From Tamarix chinensis (taxonomy: Eukaryota; Streptophyta; Magnoliopsida; Caryophyllales; Tamaricaceae): 64,000 nt of DNA. The position numbers were made by a program, and so were the translations under genes. The stretch spans positions 97,232,132-97,296,131 of the forward strand of contig CM060174.1 in NCBI GenBank assembly GCA_030549775.1, written 5' to 3'. A model generated the notes under the pieces. The model was not told the origin of the DNA. It was given only the letters and a program-made list of their open reading frames with translations, and did not search any database. This document shows positions 46,471 through 58,914 of the stretch, in pieces (positions within the stretch are counted from its first letter, which is position 1; every line of letters starts with the position of its first letter).

Positions 46471-47211
46471 AATTACTCCTACAACACAAACAAACACCCA
46501 CACCCACCCACCCACACACATATTCCAATAACCCATTAAACTTATCATAAAATAATTTACACTAAGTCAATTCAATTTAAAGGTTAGGGCTAACAAAGTT
46601 ATACCAAATGAATCTAACAAGAAGAGCTTGTTGTGCTCGACAAAATTATGAGTGATTGTTAATTGGGTGTAGAGTTAACGTCACTATTGTCGCTGCTTGA
46701 GCTTGTATGACCTAGTGGTGGCATGTTGTTGAAATTTTCCATGTGGTGCTCATCCGTCAAAGGTTGGGCATCTCAATGGTGGTGTTGTTGTTGGGGGATG
46801 AAGGGGTGTAGAGTGATGTTGGTGGAGCTAGGTTGATGGGTTGATCTTTTGGTACATTGTCCCTTTCATTGTGAATTGAGAAAAGAAAGGAAGGGAGAGA
46901 GAGAGAGAGAGAGAGAGAGATAAGAAAAGAGGAGTCAATTGTGGGTCTTATGTTTTTTTAATAAAAATAAAAGCTACTTTTAACTTCAAAAAATCTCAGC
47001 AAGAGATATCCAAAGGAAATTTAAATAATATTCTTAATAAGTACAAATAATATCTATAATATAGATAGTGTCATTAGTCTAGTTTAACATAACTTATTAC
47101 CCATTTAAATTTGTAGAATGGTGCCATGTATTTAGGGTCAAATCCATGGTATTATGGGATGCCAATCTACCATAGAGCCCCAACGGCAAAATAGTATTAT
47201 GTATGTATGTA
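46471..47211. other. G-rich LTR-type tail and (GA)n, no gene
   Basis: 46496-46518 is a CCCACACC-type run. 46640-46860 is G/T-rich. 46895-46922 is a clean (GA)n microsatellite. A short (GTAT)n run at 47197-47211 abuts the next LTR. Confidence 0.5.
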
Positions 47212-50200
47212 TGTATAACACGCCCAATATACCAATTGGAAATTTTTATTTTGTAGAAGCGTTAATTACTAAACTACAAAGAGTTACCGCCATACTTAGC
47301 ATAAGTCCGACTCTTTTATTTTTCTTACGCCAAGTGTTAAGGCTAAAACACACCATAACCAAAGTAAAACAACATAAATAGAAGTTACAAATAAGTATTG
47401 TAGTACACCATTATAACCAAAATACAAAAAGGGACATAAGAGTTCAAAGAAAAATCAATTTTAATAAAAAAACCAACACCCTAAGGTACAAAACCAGTTT
47501 ACCCTAACTCTTAGAATTGAAGGTCCACTCTGACAATAGAACCTCCTCCCAAGTACTCCACTTATCCTTCATGTTCTTATACGCTTCATGCCACTCCATG
47601 ACCTTCATATAATTAGCTGTAAGAGTAGTATCAGTACGAATTCCTCATATTGAGTAAATCACAATACCTCACAAGAGGCAGCATATCCATATTTCACATA
47701 GTCACACACAATCTGAAAAGCATACTTGCGCACAAAGCATGAACCATAACCACAAACAATATTCATGGAAAACATATATAAACATCTAGTTAAAATTTAA
47801 TAGTAAAATATACCAACCAACTTCTCATCACTTCAAGGTACAAAGTCATATGTGATTAGTTAAATACATTCTAAACATAGTGGTAGAGCATTGAGGTAAC
47901 TGCCAAAATAACAATTCAAAATAATATCGGGGTAGGGCACTGAGGTGTCTATCGAACCAACAAATCCAACACAAACCAAGGTAGGTCACTAAGGCGATTA
48001 TCAAAAAATATATCCATTTATTTCTTTTTATTACATAATATATATTTCTATTTTTACTTGTTTGCTCGAGGGAGATACAAATCAACCCAAGGATACAGTG
48101 ATATAACTGGTCATATTGGTGCCTAAAGGCAACACAACACCCTTACCTCAAACCTAGGGACATGGTGGTATACCTGGTTATACCGGCACACAAAGGCAAT
48201 ACAATATCCTCCCAACCTCGATCACCTAGTCTTTAAGTATCAATAACCTTATAGGGCCCATAGGTCACCTATAGAGTGGAGTAGAGTAGAACCTTAAACT
48301 AGGGCACAATGACACACTAGTAAACTAAAATAACGAGGGCTAACACCTCACCTCTAAGGTAGAGAACCCTGGAGAGAAACCATTCTCAACTCAAAGTCTT
48401 TCACTTTCAATATTAATATTTTATGAGATGATTACATGTGTCACATATGACACAACAATTTCCATTTCCCACATATAATCATTTTCCCTTTTATTTCTAA
48501 TTATTTAGATAAATCCTAAGTTCATAGGTCTATATCAAGCCAATTCAAGCTAAGGTCAATCTATCAAAAGTGTAAGGATATCCTAGCATCCAATTATTAG
48601 TAAATGACACATTAGGTCAAAAATACGAAATTGCTCTTCAATGCCCTAGTTTTACCATTTTATTCATTTTCATTCCAAACATTATCATTTTGAGAGATTT
48701 GTCATGAGCATAGACAAAGCTAATATTCCACATTATTTTAGCATGTAGGTAATTTTTACATTTTGGCAATCAACTGTATTTTTCACTTTTCATACATTTA
48801 GTGGGTTTCACCCACCAAAACCCTAATCATGCAACTCTCACGTATCACGTCTTTCATGCATCATGCACGCACACATTTAAGCATATAAAATTATTTAAAT
48901 AGTAATATTATCATCATAGTACATGCAGGAGAATATCTCTAACCCTTGGTCATGCAAATAGAATTTATTGTAAGCTAATCCTAATCATACGCATATACTC
49001 CCATGTGAATGATCATAACCCTAACTACCATGAATGAGCAATCAAGAGGATTTTACCATAGAATTTGAATAATAACTTGATAAGAATAGAAATCCTAACA
49101 AATCTTAGACATGCGGACGTAAAACATTTGACATATCACCATGCATATAACTCAACTATAAATAATCATGTATATCATCCCTTCGACATGTTATCATTTC
49201 ATGCATGCTAAAATACTTGGGAAAGAATAAAACCCTAGCATGATTCTAGGTCTGAACAATCCTACCATGCTCACACATAAATTCTACCATCTTATGAGTA
49301 ATTGGATTTACCTAATCCAAGTTTATACAGAAAGAAGTATTCTCTAAATCCCTCAAGAATTACCTAGGAATTTACTTAACATATAATATTACACAACAAT
49401 AAACAAAGTTTACTAAAATAATTTAAGGCTAGCTAATCAGTCAAACAAGGAAAGAGGAAGCCAAAGAAAAACTTAGCACCAAATGAATAAGCTTTAGATG
49501 AGAAGGGGGAGAGTTTGATTATCTTGGCCGATGCTAGGGAGGCTACGAACAACTACAAAGGTGCAATAAAATTGGGAGGAAAAGGTGGCACAAAGGGTCA
49601 AAGAAGAGGATAAGAACTTTGATGAAAATGGGTGCAATGCCAAGGGGGAAGCTTTAGCCAAAATGATCGAAGGTAAAAGGGATTGGCTTTGGTGGGTTTT
49701 ACTGTAGGTTGGGGATTGTTTTGACAAGAATTTTAGAGGTGAAGAGGGTGGAACAACTGGTTTATTTGGCGGGGATAGCCAAAGCCAAAAGAAAGGGAAA
49801 TTTGAAAGAGGGAGAGGCTTGCTATAGGGAGGTTCTGCATGGATGATGGGTAGGATGCAATAGGGGTTGCTAGTGTAGGTTGTGGAGGATCTATCGTGGT
49901 GGTCGGTGGCAAAGTAAGGAGGTCGGTGGGGGTGGCGTTGTAGTATATAAAAATGGTAATGGAAGGAGAAAAGGATGGGGGAGAATGGCGTGGAGAATTT
50001 TTGTGCGTGAGGGAGCTCGAGAGAGGTAGAAGGTTGTAGGTTAGCTCGAGGCTTGGCATAAAATAGGGGGGAGAGGAGAAGTGTTTAAGAAGGGGGTGGC
50101 GTGTAGGGAAACGAGTTGAAAAACAAGGAGAGAAAAACATGGGGGAGAGGGGAGGTATGGTGTAGTTGGTGTAGGGTAATGGTGCGTAGGATGAAGGTGT

Positions 50201-50551
50201 CAGGGTAGAGGGAGTAGGGTGATGGTGAAGAATTCTAGCATGGGTTAGGAGATAGGTTAGGGTAAATTATAGGCAAAGAATTAGGGTAAAATATCTAGGT
50301 AAAATTTATCAGGTTACCGGATTAGATTTATTCGATGAAATGGATACCGGTTAAGACCTAACCTAGGTTTAAACATTTAATATGCCTATTCTAGTAGATT
50401 TTAACCTAGTTAAATTTTATATCTAATAAGTGGTAATAATATTACATATATTAACAATATATTTAGTACCAAGTATCCTAAAATAAGTAGTATAACTAAT
50501 ACACGTAATTATTGGTTATAATTAGGGTTTTTTTAGAAATAGGATATTATA
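47212..50551 (+). mobile_element. Complete LTR, probably solo, inside a GTAT microsatellite
   Basis: It starts TGTATAACACGCCC (an altered TGTAACACCC) and ends AGGATATTATA (an altered GGGGTATTACA). Both sides are (GTAT)n, so both borders are visible. Its 5' 150 bases resemble the 43466 LTR (GAGTTACCGCCATACTTAGC against GTGTTACCACCATGGTTGG, then AAGTCCG and GTTAAGGCTAAAA). It is about 3.34 kb with no coding sequence and no neighbouring internal domain. Confidence 0.65.
48060..48235. repeat. In-LTR tandem repeat (GTGATATAACTGGTCATA type)
   Basis: Two units, AAGGATACAGTGATATAACT... and TAGGGACATGGTGGTATACC..., each followed by GGTYATAYYGG and AAAGGCAAYAC. The period is about 75-78 bp. A related GGTAG-GCACTGAGG phrase recurs three times at 47880-47990. 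Confidence 0.65.
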
Positions 50552-50587
50552 GTATGTATGTATGTATGTATGTATGTATGTATGTAT
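50552..50587. repeat. (GTAT)n microsatellite
   Basis: Nine near-perfect GTAT units directly after the LTR. It matches the (GTAT)n on the LTR's other side. Confidence 0.9.
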
Positions 50588-52500
50588 CATATAATGTATA
50601 TAAATGGCATAGGAGGACAACATAAAAAAAAAAGATAAAACAAATGGTTGGGTGTGTGGTGTCCCTTGCTCCAATTTACAGATGACCATGATTTAATACG
50701 CGATCTTTGCCTTTTCATGCCTACTCAGTCAAAACTGTGGCCCATCAAAACTCATTGTTTTATTTGTTGTTAATATATATAGTTGTTAATCTATTTTACC
50801 CCTTCTCATTTATTGTTCTACATTTTTTGAAACCTAGCAACACCCTCTTTAATTCCATTCGTTCCACTCCCCTTTCCCTGACATTCAAATTCACTTAATA
50901 AGTGGCCATGAGCGATCGATGCAACTGCCACAACCACAAATATTATCATCGCCAATAACTTTTATAAGGCAACACAACGATGGATGATACAAGCCTAGCC
51001 CCAACCGTAATGAGTTTGCAATTCAATTTGGTCTGATTAGTATTTTCTTCGAGACTTAAACTCTTCTCTCTTGAATTTATGATATCAAATTTATTCTAAG
51101 TTCTTATGTTGTTATTACAGATTCACACATAAAGAGCAACTCACACAGTCACATTCATTTAGATTAGTCATTATTGGTTTATTAGTGTTGGTTAAATGGA
51201 TTGATTAGTTTATTGGTTATTTGATAAATTGGTTTATTGCTATTTTTTTTACTTGGATAAGTATCGATTAAGGTAGTTTATTAGTTAAATTGATTAATGG
51301 GAATCTTGGTTGATTAATTGATTTAATTATTAATTTTTTTTTAAATTAAGATGCCTCTATATTTTTAAAAACAATAGAGATTCAAAGAGTTTAGGGAATC
51401 GATTATACACTCTCAACCCATTTTGAAAGAGAGCCAATTTGAAAAAAGCTAGTTAAGTTTGAAGTTATAGAGGTTGGCCTAAAGTCAATTGATAAAATTT
51501 TAAAGCTTCATTTTGGTCATTAATATTATGTAGCATATTTAGTCCTTAATATAAAATTTTACATCATCATTTTGTTTATTAATCGGAAGTGGTATGGGTT
51601 CGATGATAGAGGGACACCATAGACTAAAATTTTTTGCTATGCCACTGCATGTATTTGTACTTTCCTTCCTAGATCTCTCTTATGAACACGTGCAAGTGTA
51701 CATTGCTCTAGAATTATATCAAATTAAATGGGACAACATATTTGGAATTTCAATTTTTAGATTGAATGCAAAATTATATAAAAACTGATCATATACCAGA
51801 AATAGATTGTAAATTTTGCATCAAAATTGGATCGTAATGACTAAGGTCGAGACATTATTTTTAACATTTATTTATAATATAAGTGCAACACTACATGTAG
51901 ATACGCAGATGGGTTAAGTCGAGTTGAATCTCCCATGTTTAAGCTCAACTCAGTTACTAAACAAGCTTAAATATCTTGTTCAAGCTCGATTTAATTATCT
52001 TTTACCATAATTATGCTCGATTCATTGAATGAACAGGATGAACTAAATCGGATTACAAGTTATTAAATGAGTCTAGCCAAGCTTTGTTAGCTCCAAACTC
52101 TAGCAATTTAAATATATTGAGTTATTATAATTTGTTTTACTATAAATATGATTATTTACTCGACTTACATTTAAAAAAGTTTTTTATTTAATTTAAAACT
52201 ACAATAGAAAGTCTCGTATTATTAATTAACTCAATTATGGTCAAATAGTTCATATATAACTTAACATATAATTAAAACTGATTGTTGTATATAAATATAT
52301 TAACACTTTTCGTATATAATTTTGTGTTTGTATATGAACTTCTAAATGAGTTTTATGTAAGTCAGCTTACAAACTAATAAGTTGAGCCGAAATAGTTTAT
52401 TTAATAAATAAATTTAAATGTAAGAATCAAATTTGACTAATACAAATAAACAAACGAGCGTAGTGCGTGCTAAGTCGATATATTTAGAGCTCTATAAAGC
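50588..52500. other. Intergenic, no gene recognised
   Basis: AT-rich. 51900-52480 has repeated AGTCGAGTTGA / AGCTCGATTTAA phrases typical of small non-autonomous DNA elements, but no termini were found. Confidence 0.45.
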
Positions 52501-52532
52501 ACTACAATTACAAATATAATAATAACCACTAT

Positions 52533-52787
52533 TCAAAAGAAAAAGAAAAAGAAAAAAAAAAAGCAGATGTAACTTGTCAGGTTCTTTCCCTCTTCGTATC
52601 TTACTGTCTTACACATTGCATAGCCACAAAAAGTCGTAGTAAAACTTGATTTCTTCTGATTCCCATCGAGGTTTAAGCAAGTTTTTTTTGTCAAGCATTC
52701 AAAATTGCTACAGGAGGCTTTTTGAAAGAAGCAAAAGTTGACAGTTCCGTTAGAGCAACAACTTCGGTAGTCAAAAATTCTACACAA
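52533..52787 (-). other. Unassigned ORF-like segment, cysteine-rich
   Basis: 84 codons open on the minus strand, with about eleven cysteines (RSCCSNGTVNFCF, CSNFECLTKKTC, FCGYAMCKTV). Local base composition is more gene-like than the neighbourhood. A second minus frame also reads smoothly (VEFLTTEVVALTELSTFASF) up to a stop, so it could be the end of an exon in that frame. I recognise neither reading. A poly-T tract bounds it at 52545-52560. Confidence 0.25.
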
Positions 52788-53058
52788 TTATAAATTTAAA
52801 CAAATTAAATTGATATTCATCGATAAAGGCCACCCAAAAATATAACGACCACAAAATTTTGAGTCGTTGAAAGTGAGCAAAAGAAGGCAGACGCGGGCCC
52901 ACCCTTGTCTCCTCTGGTCTCTATTTGTTTTTGTTCACTGAAGCAACGACTTAATTGCAGACGGTAGTTTAGTAATTTTTGTTTTTGAATTATTAGAATA
53001 TGTTGTATTTATATATTTTTTGTAACGTTTATATAATATTAAAATATATTATGTTAGC

Positions 53059-53060
<2 letters not shown>

Positions 53061-53102
<42 letters not shown>
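53061..53102. repeat. (AT)n microsatellite
   Basis: About 21 uninterrupted AT units. Confidence 0.95.
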
Positions 53103-53106
<4 letters not shown>

Positions 53107-53279
53107 CAGTGTTGTAGTATAACTAATAAACAAAATTAGGTTATTTTTTTTATTTTTTAATAATCCAAAAAAAAATTAATTTAAAAAATGATCCTTACAA
53201 AATTGTAAATTTATTTTCAACTATCATTTATCATATGAAATTATTAATTACTATGAATTAATTAAAATAATTTAAATTT

Positions 53280-54290
53280 TAATTAATATAAAATATAGAT
53301 AATTGATGATTGATTGATAAATATAATTCATGATTACAACGTTAGTACAATTGATGTAAAATAGATATTTAATATTTGTTTTAATTGATAAAAGCAGGAG
53401 AGATGAGACATAAAATAATTTGTAGTACTTTAGGATTGCAAAGTTAATGTATGGATGTGGATCCTATTAGTTCTAAAAAATATGATGGTGATTAGAGACG
53501 TAAATGGGTCAGGTTTGGGGTCGATATCTTTATATCCGTATCTATATCAGATAAAAAAAATTATACTTAAGTCCATACCTAATGGGTATCTACTAATATA
53601 TTCATGCCTTCATCCATTAGATATTTGTTACCTAATGGATAATTCGTTTATCTTTAAAATTACCTAACAAAAATTATCTAACAAACAAATCAAGGTTTAA
53701 GGGTAATTAAGATTAAGCCAAATGATAATTGTAACCCTAATATCATACTATGTCTATTTTAAAATCAATGATATAAAGGTAATTGAAATAAATTAAAAAG
53801 TAAATAATATAAAACGTTGGTAATTGATAAAAAAATATTTATTATTAGAAATTTAGTAGAATTGATGCAGAGTATATAATTAAGTTTTGTTGTAATTAAT
53901 AAAATTATGAGACATGATAGATAAAATAATTTATAGTACTTTAGGATTGCAAAGTTAATGTATGGATGTGGATCCATTAGTTCTAAAAATTGGGATGCTG
54001 ACTAGAGATGTAAATTGGGCCGGTTTAGGGTCAATACCTCCATATCTATATCTATACCTGATAAAAAAAAATACACCTTTAGGGTCATCCAATGGGTATC
54101 TACTAATATATCCATGTCTTTATCCAGTGGGTATGTGTTATCTGATGGATAATTTGTTTATCTATAAAATTATCTAACAAATATTATTCAACGAATAAAT
54201 CAAGGGTTAAGGGTATTTAGGGTTAAACCAAATAATAATTATAACCTTAATATTACACTATATATATTTTAAAATTAAAGGAAAAAAGAT
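53280..54290. repeat. 511-bp direct tandem duplication
   Basis: TAGTACTTTAGGATTGCAAAG occurs at 53423 and 53934, and the following 350 bases stay collinear (ATGTATGGATGTGGATCC, AATGGGTATCTACTAATATA, CTAATGGATAATTCG against CTGATGGATAATTTG). The copies have diverged by substitutions and small indels. Each carries GGGTATC/ATGGATA phrases common in non-autonomous DNA elements. Not coding. Confidence 0.8.
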
Positions 54291-54356
54291 AATTATATAT
54301 TGGGTAAGTATATGTATATATGTATACGGATACATATATAGATATTGAGAAATGAT

Positions 54357-54660
54357 CTAACTTTGTAAAATTAATTCATATTGAAAGAGTGTATCCATTT
54401 TCCTTACTTTCATTGATTCCTCTTTAAAGTTAATATTTAAATATTATGTAACCTAACATATTTAACTATTATGAACTAATTTTTAAATGGTCTAACTTTG
54501 TAAAATTAATTAATATTGAAAAATTGAACTATTTTTCCTACTTCCATTAATTACTCTTTAAAGTTAAATTTTAATTATTATGGAACCTATAATATTTAAT
54601 CATTATGGAATACTTTTTTAATGGTGTAACTATGTAAAATTAATTAATATTGACTATTAT
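54357..54660. repeat. 134-bp tandem repeat, about 2.3 copies
   Basis: CTAACTTTGTAAAATTAATT at 54357 and 54492, and a variant (GTAACTATGTAAAATTAATT) at 54625. Units also share TACTTYCATTRATT and CTCTTTAAAGTTAA blocks. Confidence 0.75.
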
Positions 54661-57104
54661 TTACCTAATATTCCTTACCTAAATGTAATTAAATTTAAAT
54701 ATATTAATTAATTTACATTATCAAAACATATATATTAAAAAAGAAATCATAGTTATCAAGATAAAATTAATTAATTAATCATGTTCAAACTTTATTCAAA
54801 AGTAAACTAATCGTCAAACATACACCTTTTAACTTATACTTAAATTTATGAAGCTACACATATTTTTTTAAATATATTAAAATCACTTTCTCATCTATAT
54901 ATTAGTGCTAAAAAAATATTACTTATGAACACATCCTCGCCTATAAAAACTTATATATTACATTTATAAAAATTAAACTCTAGCATGCTCAGTATAAAAA
55001 AATATATAATTACGTATCATCAAATTTTGTACTAATATGATACTATAAAAACATACCACATACTAAGATGCACACAAATGTATTAATAGAAAACGTGAAA
55101 TATATATTCTACTCTACCACAAGGATATTTATTATAATATAACACATGTATAATAATAATAAAATAAAATTAGATACTACTAACATGTATAATAACAACT
55201 ACATATAATAATCTAATTAGCCAATCATACAACCTAACTATAATAATCTAATTCATATTATTATTTCAATTTATATAATACACAAAAAGTAACACAAGCC
55301 AATAAACAAAAACATAATAATAAAACTTTTAACAAATAACCCATAGATTCATTGTGACTATATATGTACAAAATACTAACAATAGTCTAGACAAATAGTG
55401 CAACTCAAAAAAAAATGGTGGTGCTCTGATGTGGTTAAACATACGAACAAATAAATAGTTAATATTTTACCCAAAAACACATAGGAAACCATATGGAAAC
55501 ACATAAAAGAAAATGGACAATGAATCTTGAAAAGGGAAGATAATAGAGGAGAAAGTTTGAGAAAAAAAGTAAAAAAGTGAAGGAAATTGTGTGAGAAAGA
55601 GAGAGAGAGGCGAACCACAACCATTGGGAGAAGAAGAAGTGGGAGATGACTCTTGCAAGGTTTCTTTTGGAGGATATAAGCGGTTGTAACACAAATAATT
55701 TATAGGTTGTTTGGAACTATTTATTAAAAGTAGTTATCCATAATAATAACTTATTTTAGAAAAAAATTTAATAGAATAAAATTATCGGTGCTAAGGATTT
55801 TAATTGATATGACACTGTTTTGGAATCATCAATAGTAAGAGCAAAACTGTTGATATTAAGAAACAAGAATAGCGCCCCCCCCCTCCTTAGTGCAAATTTT
55901 CTTTTTGAAATTATCTAGAAATAAATCTCTTCTTTGCAAGGAATTTAATCATCATCATTAAGAAAATATCTTTGGTAATAATAAAATTTTGTCTTACCCC
56001 CTCTGTCATGAGTTTTTCTAGAAATAGTTTTGTCGAAGATAAAGTTGTCAGTAATAAATAATACTGATGACTTGTTTAACCAAAACAGATTCATGTTTAA
56101 TATAGTAATTTTATTCATAATATATATAATAATATAATGAATTGTTATCATAAAATATGTAACATTACTTTATTATTATTATTGTTGTTGTCATAAATAC
56201 AATTATAAATATTATTATATACATAATTATAATGATTGTTATGAATATAATTATAAACAATAATTATAATTATAAAAAATAAATAAACCTATGAAATGGA
56301 ATTTTTACATTTGACCCCATTCTCTCTCATTTTTTTTCTTACTATTTAATATAAAATGCCCAAAATACCCCAACTATTTTAAAACAACATCCCTCAACAC
56401 ACTCTCTCCTCCTCACTACCACTATATGCAATTAACTACCCTCCCCCATTATTTCTCTCTCCTCATGTCCTCCCCTAGCCAAATTATCAGTTAAGCTCTT
56501 GTCAATTATAAACTCCTATAGATCAAAAGTAAAATACATTGAAATTTTAGATTTGATGCTTCATTGATTATGAGAAAATATAATTTCATAGGAAATTGAT
56601 TTGAGATCTAAAATCATCCATCACAACAAAATAGTTTAGCAATAAAATCAAACTAAATAATTGAGAGTAACAACAAAATCAAGATTACAAAAAAAAATCA
56701 ATTCACTAAGAAACAAAATCAACACCTATATTGTACAAATATGCACACACCAAATCAACACCCAACAAAAATTTAAATCAAATCCACCTAGCTTCACACA
56801 AAGAGGATGAAAAGGCACATAATCAAACCTAGTTGAACCTTGGGAGAGACCAAAAAGATGAGCAATCGAACCTAGCATATATTCAAACATAGAGAGGACA
56901 AAAATCCTAAGAGGACTTCATACAACCTCGACCAAGTAATGAGTTGAAACTTTAATCCAAACAGATATGAGACTAGATAATTGGTGGAAATAGATGAGAG
57001 AAAATGAGGAAATATTAAGAAATAAGGACAAGGGAAAAAAGGCCATTTTGCAAGATGTTTTTTTCTTTAAATTATGACACAAAGTTGTTAATTACTATTT
57101 ATAC
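54661..57104. other. Intergenic, no gene recognised
   Basis: AT-rich. 55540-55670 is purine-rich and open on the minus strand in three frames (composition artefact). 55873-55882 holds a C run. 56160-56280 is AT-only low complexity. 56300-56470 is pyrimidine-rich. No element boundaries found. Confidence 0.5.
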
Positions 57105-57216
57105 AGTGTTATCTGGTGTGATACCCTTAGACTCGGGGTTTTCTGGTGCGCATCTAAAAACTCAATGTTATAATATATATTTTACGTAACCTTAGGGTTA
57201 TATCATGAAATCTTCC

Positions 57217-57217
<1 letters not shown>
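57105..57217 (-). repeat. Mutator-like terminal repeat relic
   Basis: On the minus strand it reads ATATAACCCTAAGGTTACG, TATAACATTGAGTTTTTAG, GCGCACCAGAAAACCCCGAG and TATCACACCAGATAACAC, parallel to 26127-26240. Only one end is seen. Confidence 0.4.

Positions 57218-57299
<82 letters not shown>
57218..57299. repeat. (TAA)n microsatellite, about 27 units
   Basis: 82 bases of uninterrupted TAA repeat, directly next to the Mutator-like relic. Confidence 0.95.
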
Positions 57300-58914
57300 T
57301 TCTGTGATCTAATCTAGTTTTTGCTAATATGATATTAAAATCAAATGAGGAGAACATAATCTTATTAGTTTTGGTTTATTTATTGTTATATAGTTTGCAT
57401 ATTATTATTTTACATAAATTTTTTTACTAATAAGACAGTTTATTGATGTTTATATAATAATTTATTTGAGGTAAAGTGCTACATTTGTAAATTAAATTTG
57501 ATTTTAATTTGAATCAAGTTTGGAATTATGCCTGTGTATGGGTTTGGTTTGAGTCGGGTCTATTTAGGTTGGGTAAGTTTTGGTAAGGTCATAACCGGGT
57601 TTCTATCTAGGTATGAGTCAAGTTCTGACTGGGTTCTTTCTAGTTTGGGTCATTCAATTTAGTTAAATTTAGGTTATTTTAAGATCAGTTTGGGTTTTTT
57701 TTTGGATTATAGGTTGAGATCAGATTTAACTTTTTAAATTTAAGCTAAATTTTACATCATGTCATTTAGATTATATCATTCAAGTCATGGTAGCTATGCT
57801 ATATCTAAGATACGATAGTCTAAGTATGAGGATGCAATAGTCTGATGCGCATTTTTACTAACCTTAAAATAGTCAATCACCCTCATTTTCATAAAATGAG
57901 AACTTGTTAATTATAAGAGAATACATTCTACCCACTACATATAGATTATGACCGGTTTCACCAAACGGAACCTTTTACATCCTTTGAAGTCCAGCTAACC
58001 ACCATTTGCATCTCTTGATAGAAAATTAATTATAGATCCAACATGATTATATGCCAATTCATCAAGATTGATACATATAAATAATATGGAAGCATACCTG
58101 AATTCATATCGCTGGAATAATTATATATCGTTAGATTTAGAAGGATATTTGTATGGGCAGTATTGTGGTCTTCCAGGTCAAGCACATGCTTTTTTTTATC
58201 TTTATTGACTAATGGAAATGGAATAGGATGAAGTATGTGTGATATAGGGGCAACAACCATAAATATAGATAACTAACCTATTGTCTATCAGACTATTTTA
58301 GCTCGATCCATTAACAATCTAGAATACACAAAGTCTCTACTCAAACAACTCCACATCCAATTAGATACATTAAGCCCAAATAATTTATACTTAAATACGA
58401 TCAATTTTATACATAATTAATTTATACGACGACCTGCAATTCAAATTGTTCACATATAAGCCCAATGTTGGATAAAAATCCAACGATCTCTCACGTAGGC
58501 TATATATATAACCTTACAACTACAAATTACAAAATAACCAAATGAGCTCAATAATGTTGTCGTTATGAAATCTATATATAGCCATTATGGTTTATTATTC
58601 ACACCAACATAGGATCAAAGTATATTTTATCATATTTCTTTGTAACTAACCCTTTAATGGTCACATTTGTGAACATAACTAAACAACATGGAACAAGATA
58701 TGGATGTGTAACATGAAAATATCATATAATGTGATCTTAACATACCTATTTCCAACTAGTCCACCTTAAAACTTTAGTGAGATCAAATCATAAACATAAT
58801 AGAAAGGAATCAAACAAAACTTTATTTCAGCATAAAAAATATGGTAAAAAATTTCTATAAGACAAAAAAAATGTCCAAACATAGAGCATATAAGGTGACA
58901 CTCTCCCATTGAAA
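57300..58914. other. Intergenic; lower part probably the Copia LTR
   Basis: 57530-57730 has repeated GGGTYTGGTTTGAGTCGGG-type phrases. 58440-58910 follows the Copia coding end on the minus strand. It carries a TTCAATGGGAGAGTGTCACC stretch at the polypurine-tract position and an ATTTTTATCCAACATTGGGC phrase (58463-58482), typical of Copia LTRs. Boundaries are not resolved. Confidence 0.4.

Larger units (their letters stand above)
35250..47150 (+). mobile_element. Probable long LTR broken by a hAT element and another LTR
   Basis: It starts TGTAATACCTC at 35250. After removing the hAT region (about 36280-40500) and the LTR insertion (43466 to about 45930), the remainder reads as one LTR-type sequence: short repeats with TATAGGTCACCTATAGAGT at 41650 (shared with 48265), a tandem zone (42560-46470), and a G-rich zone (46620-46920). 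The end is uncertain; GGTATTATGG at 47139 may be its decayed terminus. This is an inference from layout. Confidence 0.35.

Noticed and set aside
55376..55694. Three overlapping minus-strand ORFs
   Set aside because: Phe/Ser/Leu-rich readings of a purine-rich plus strand; no domain.
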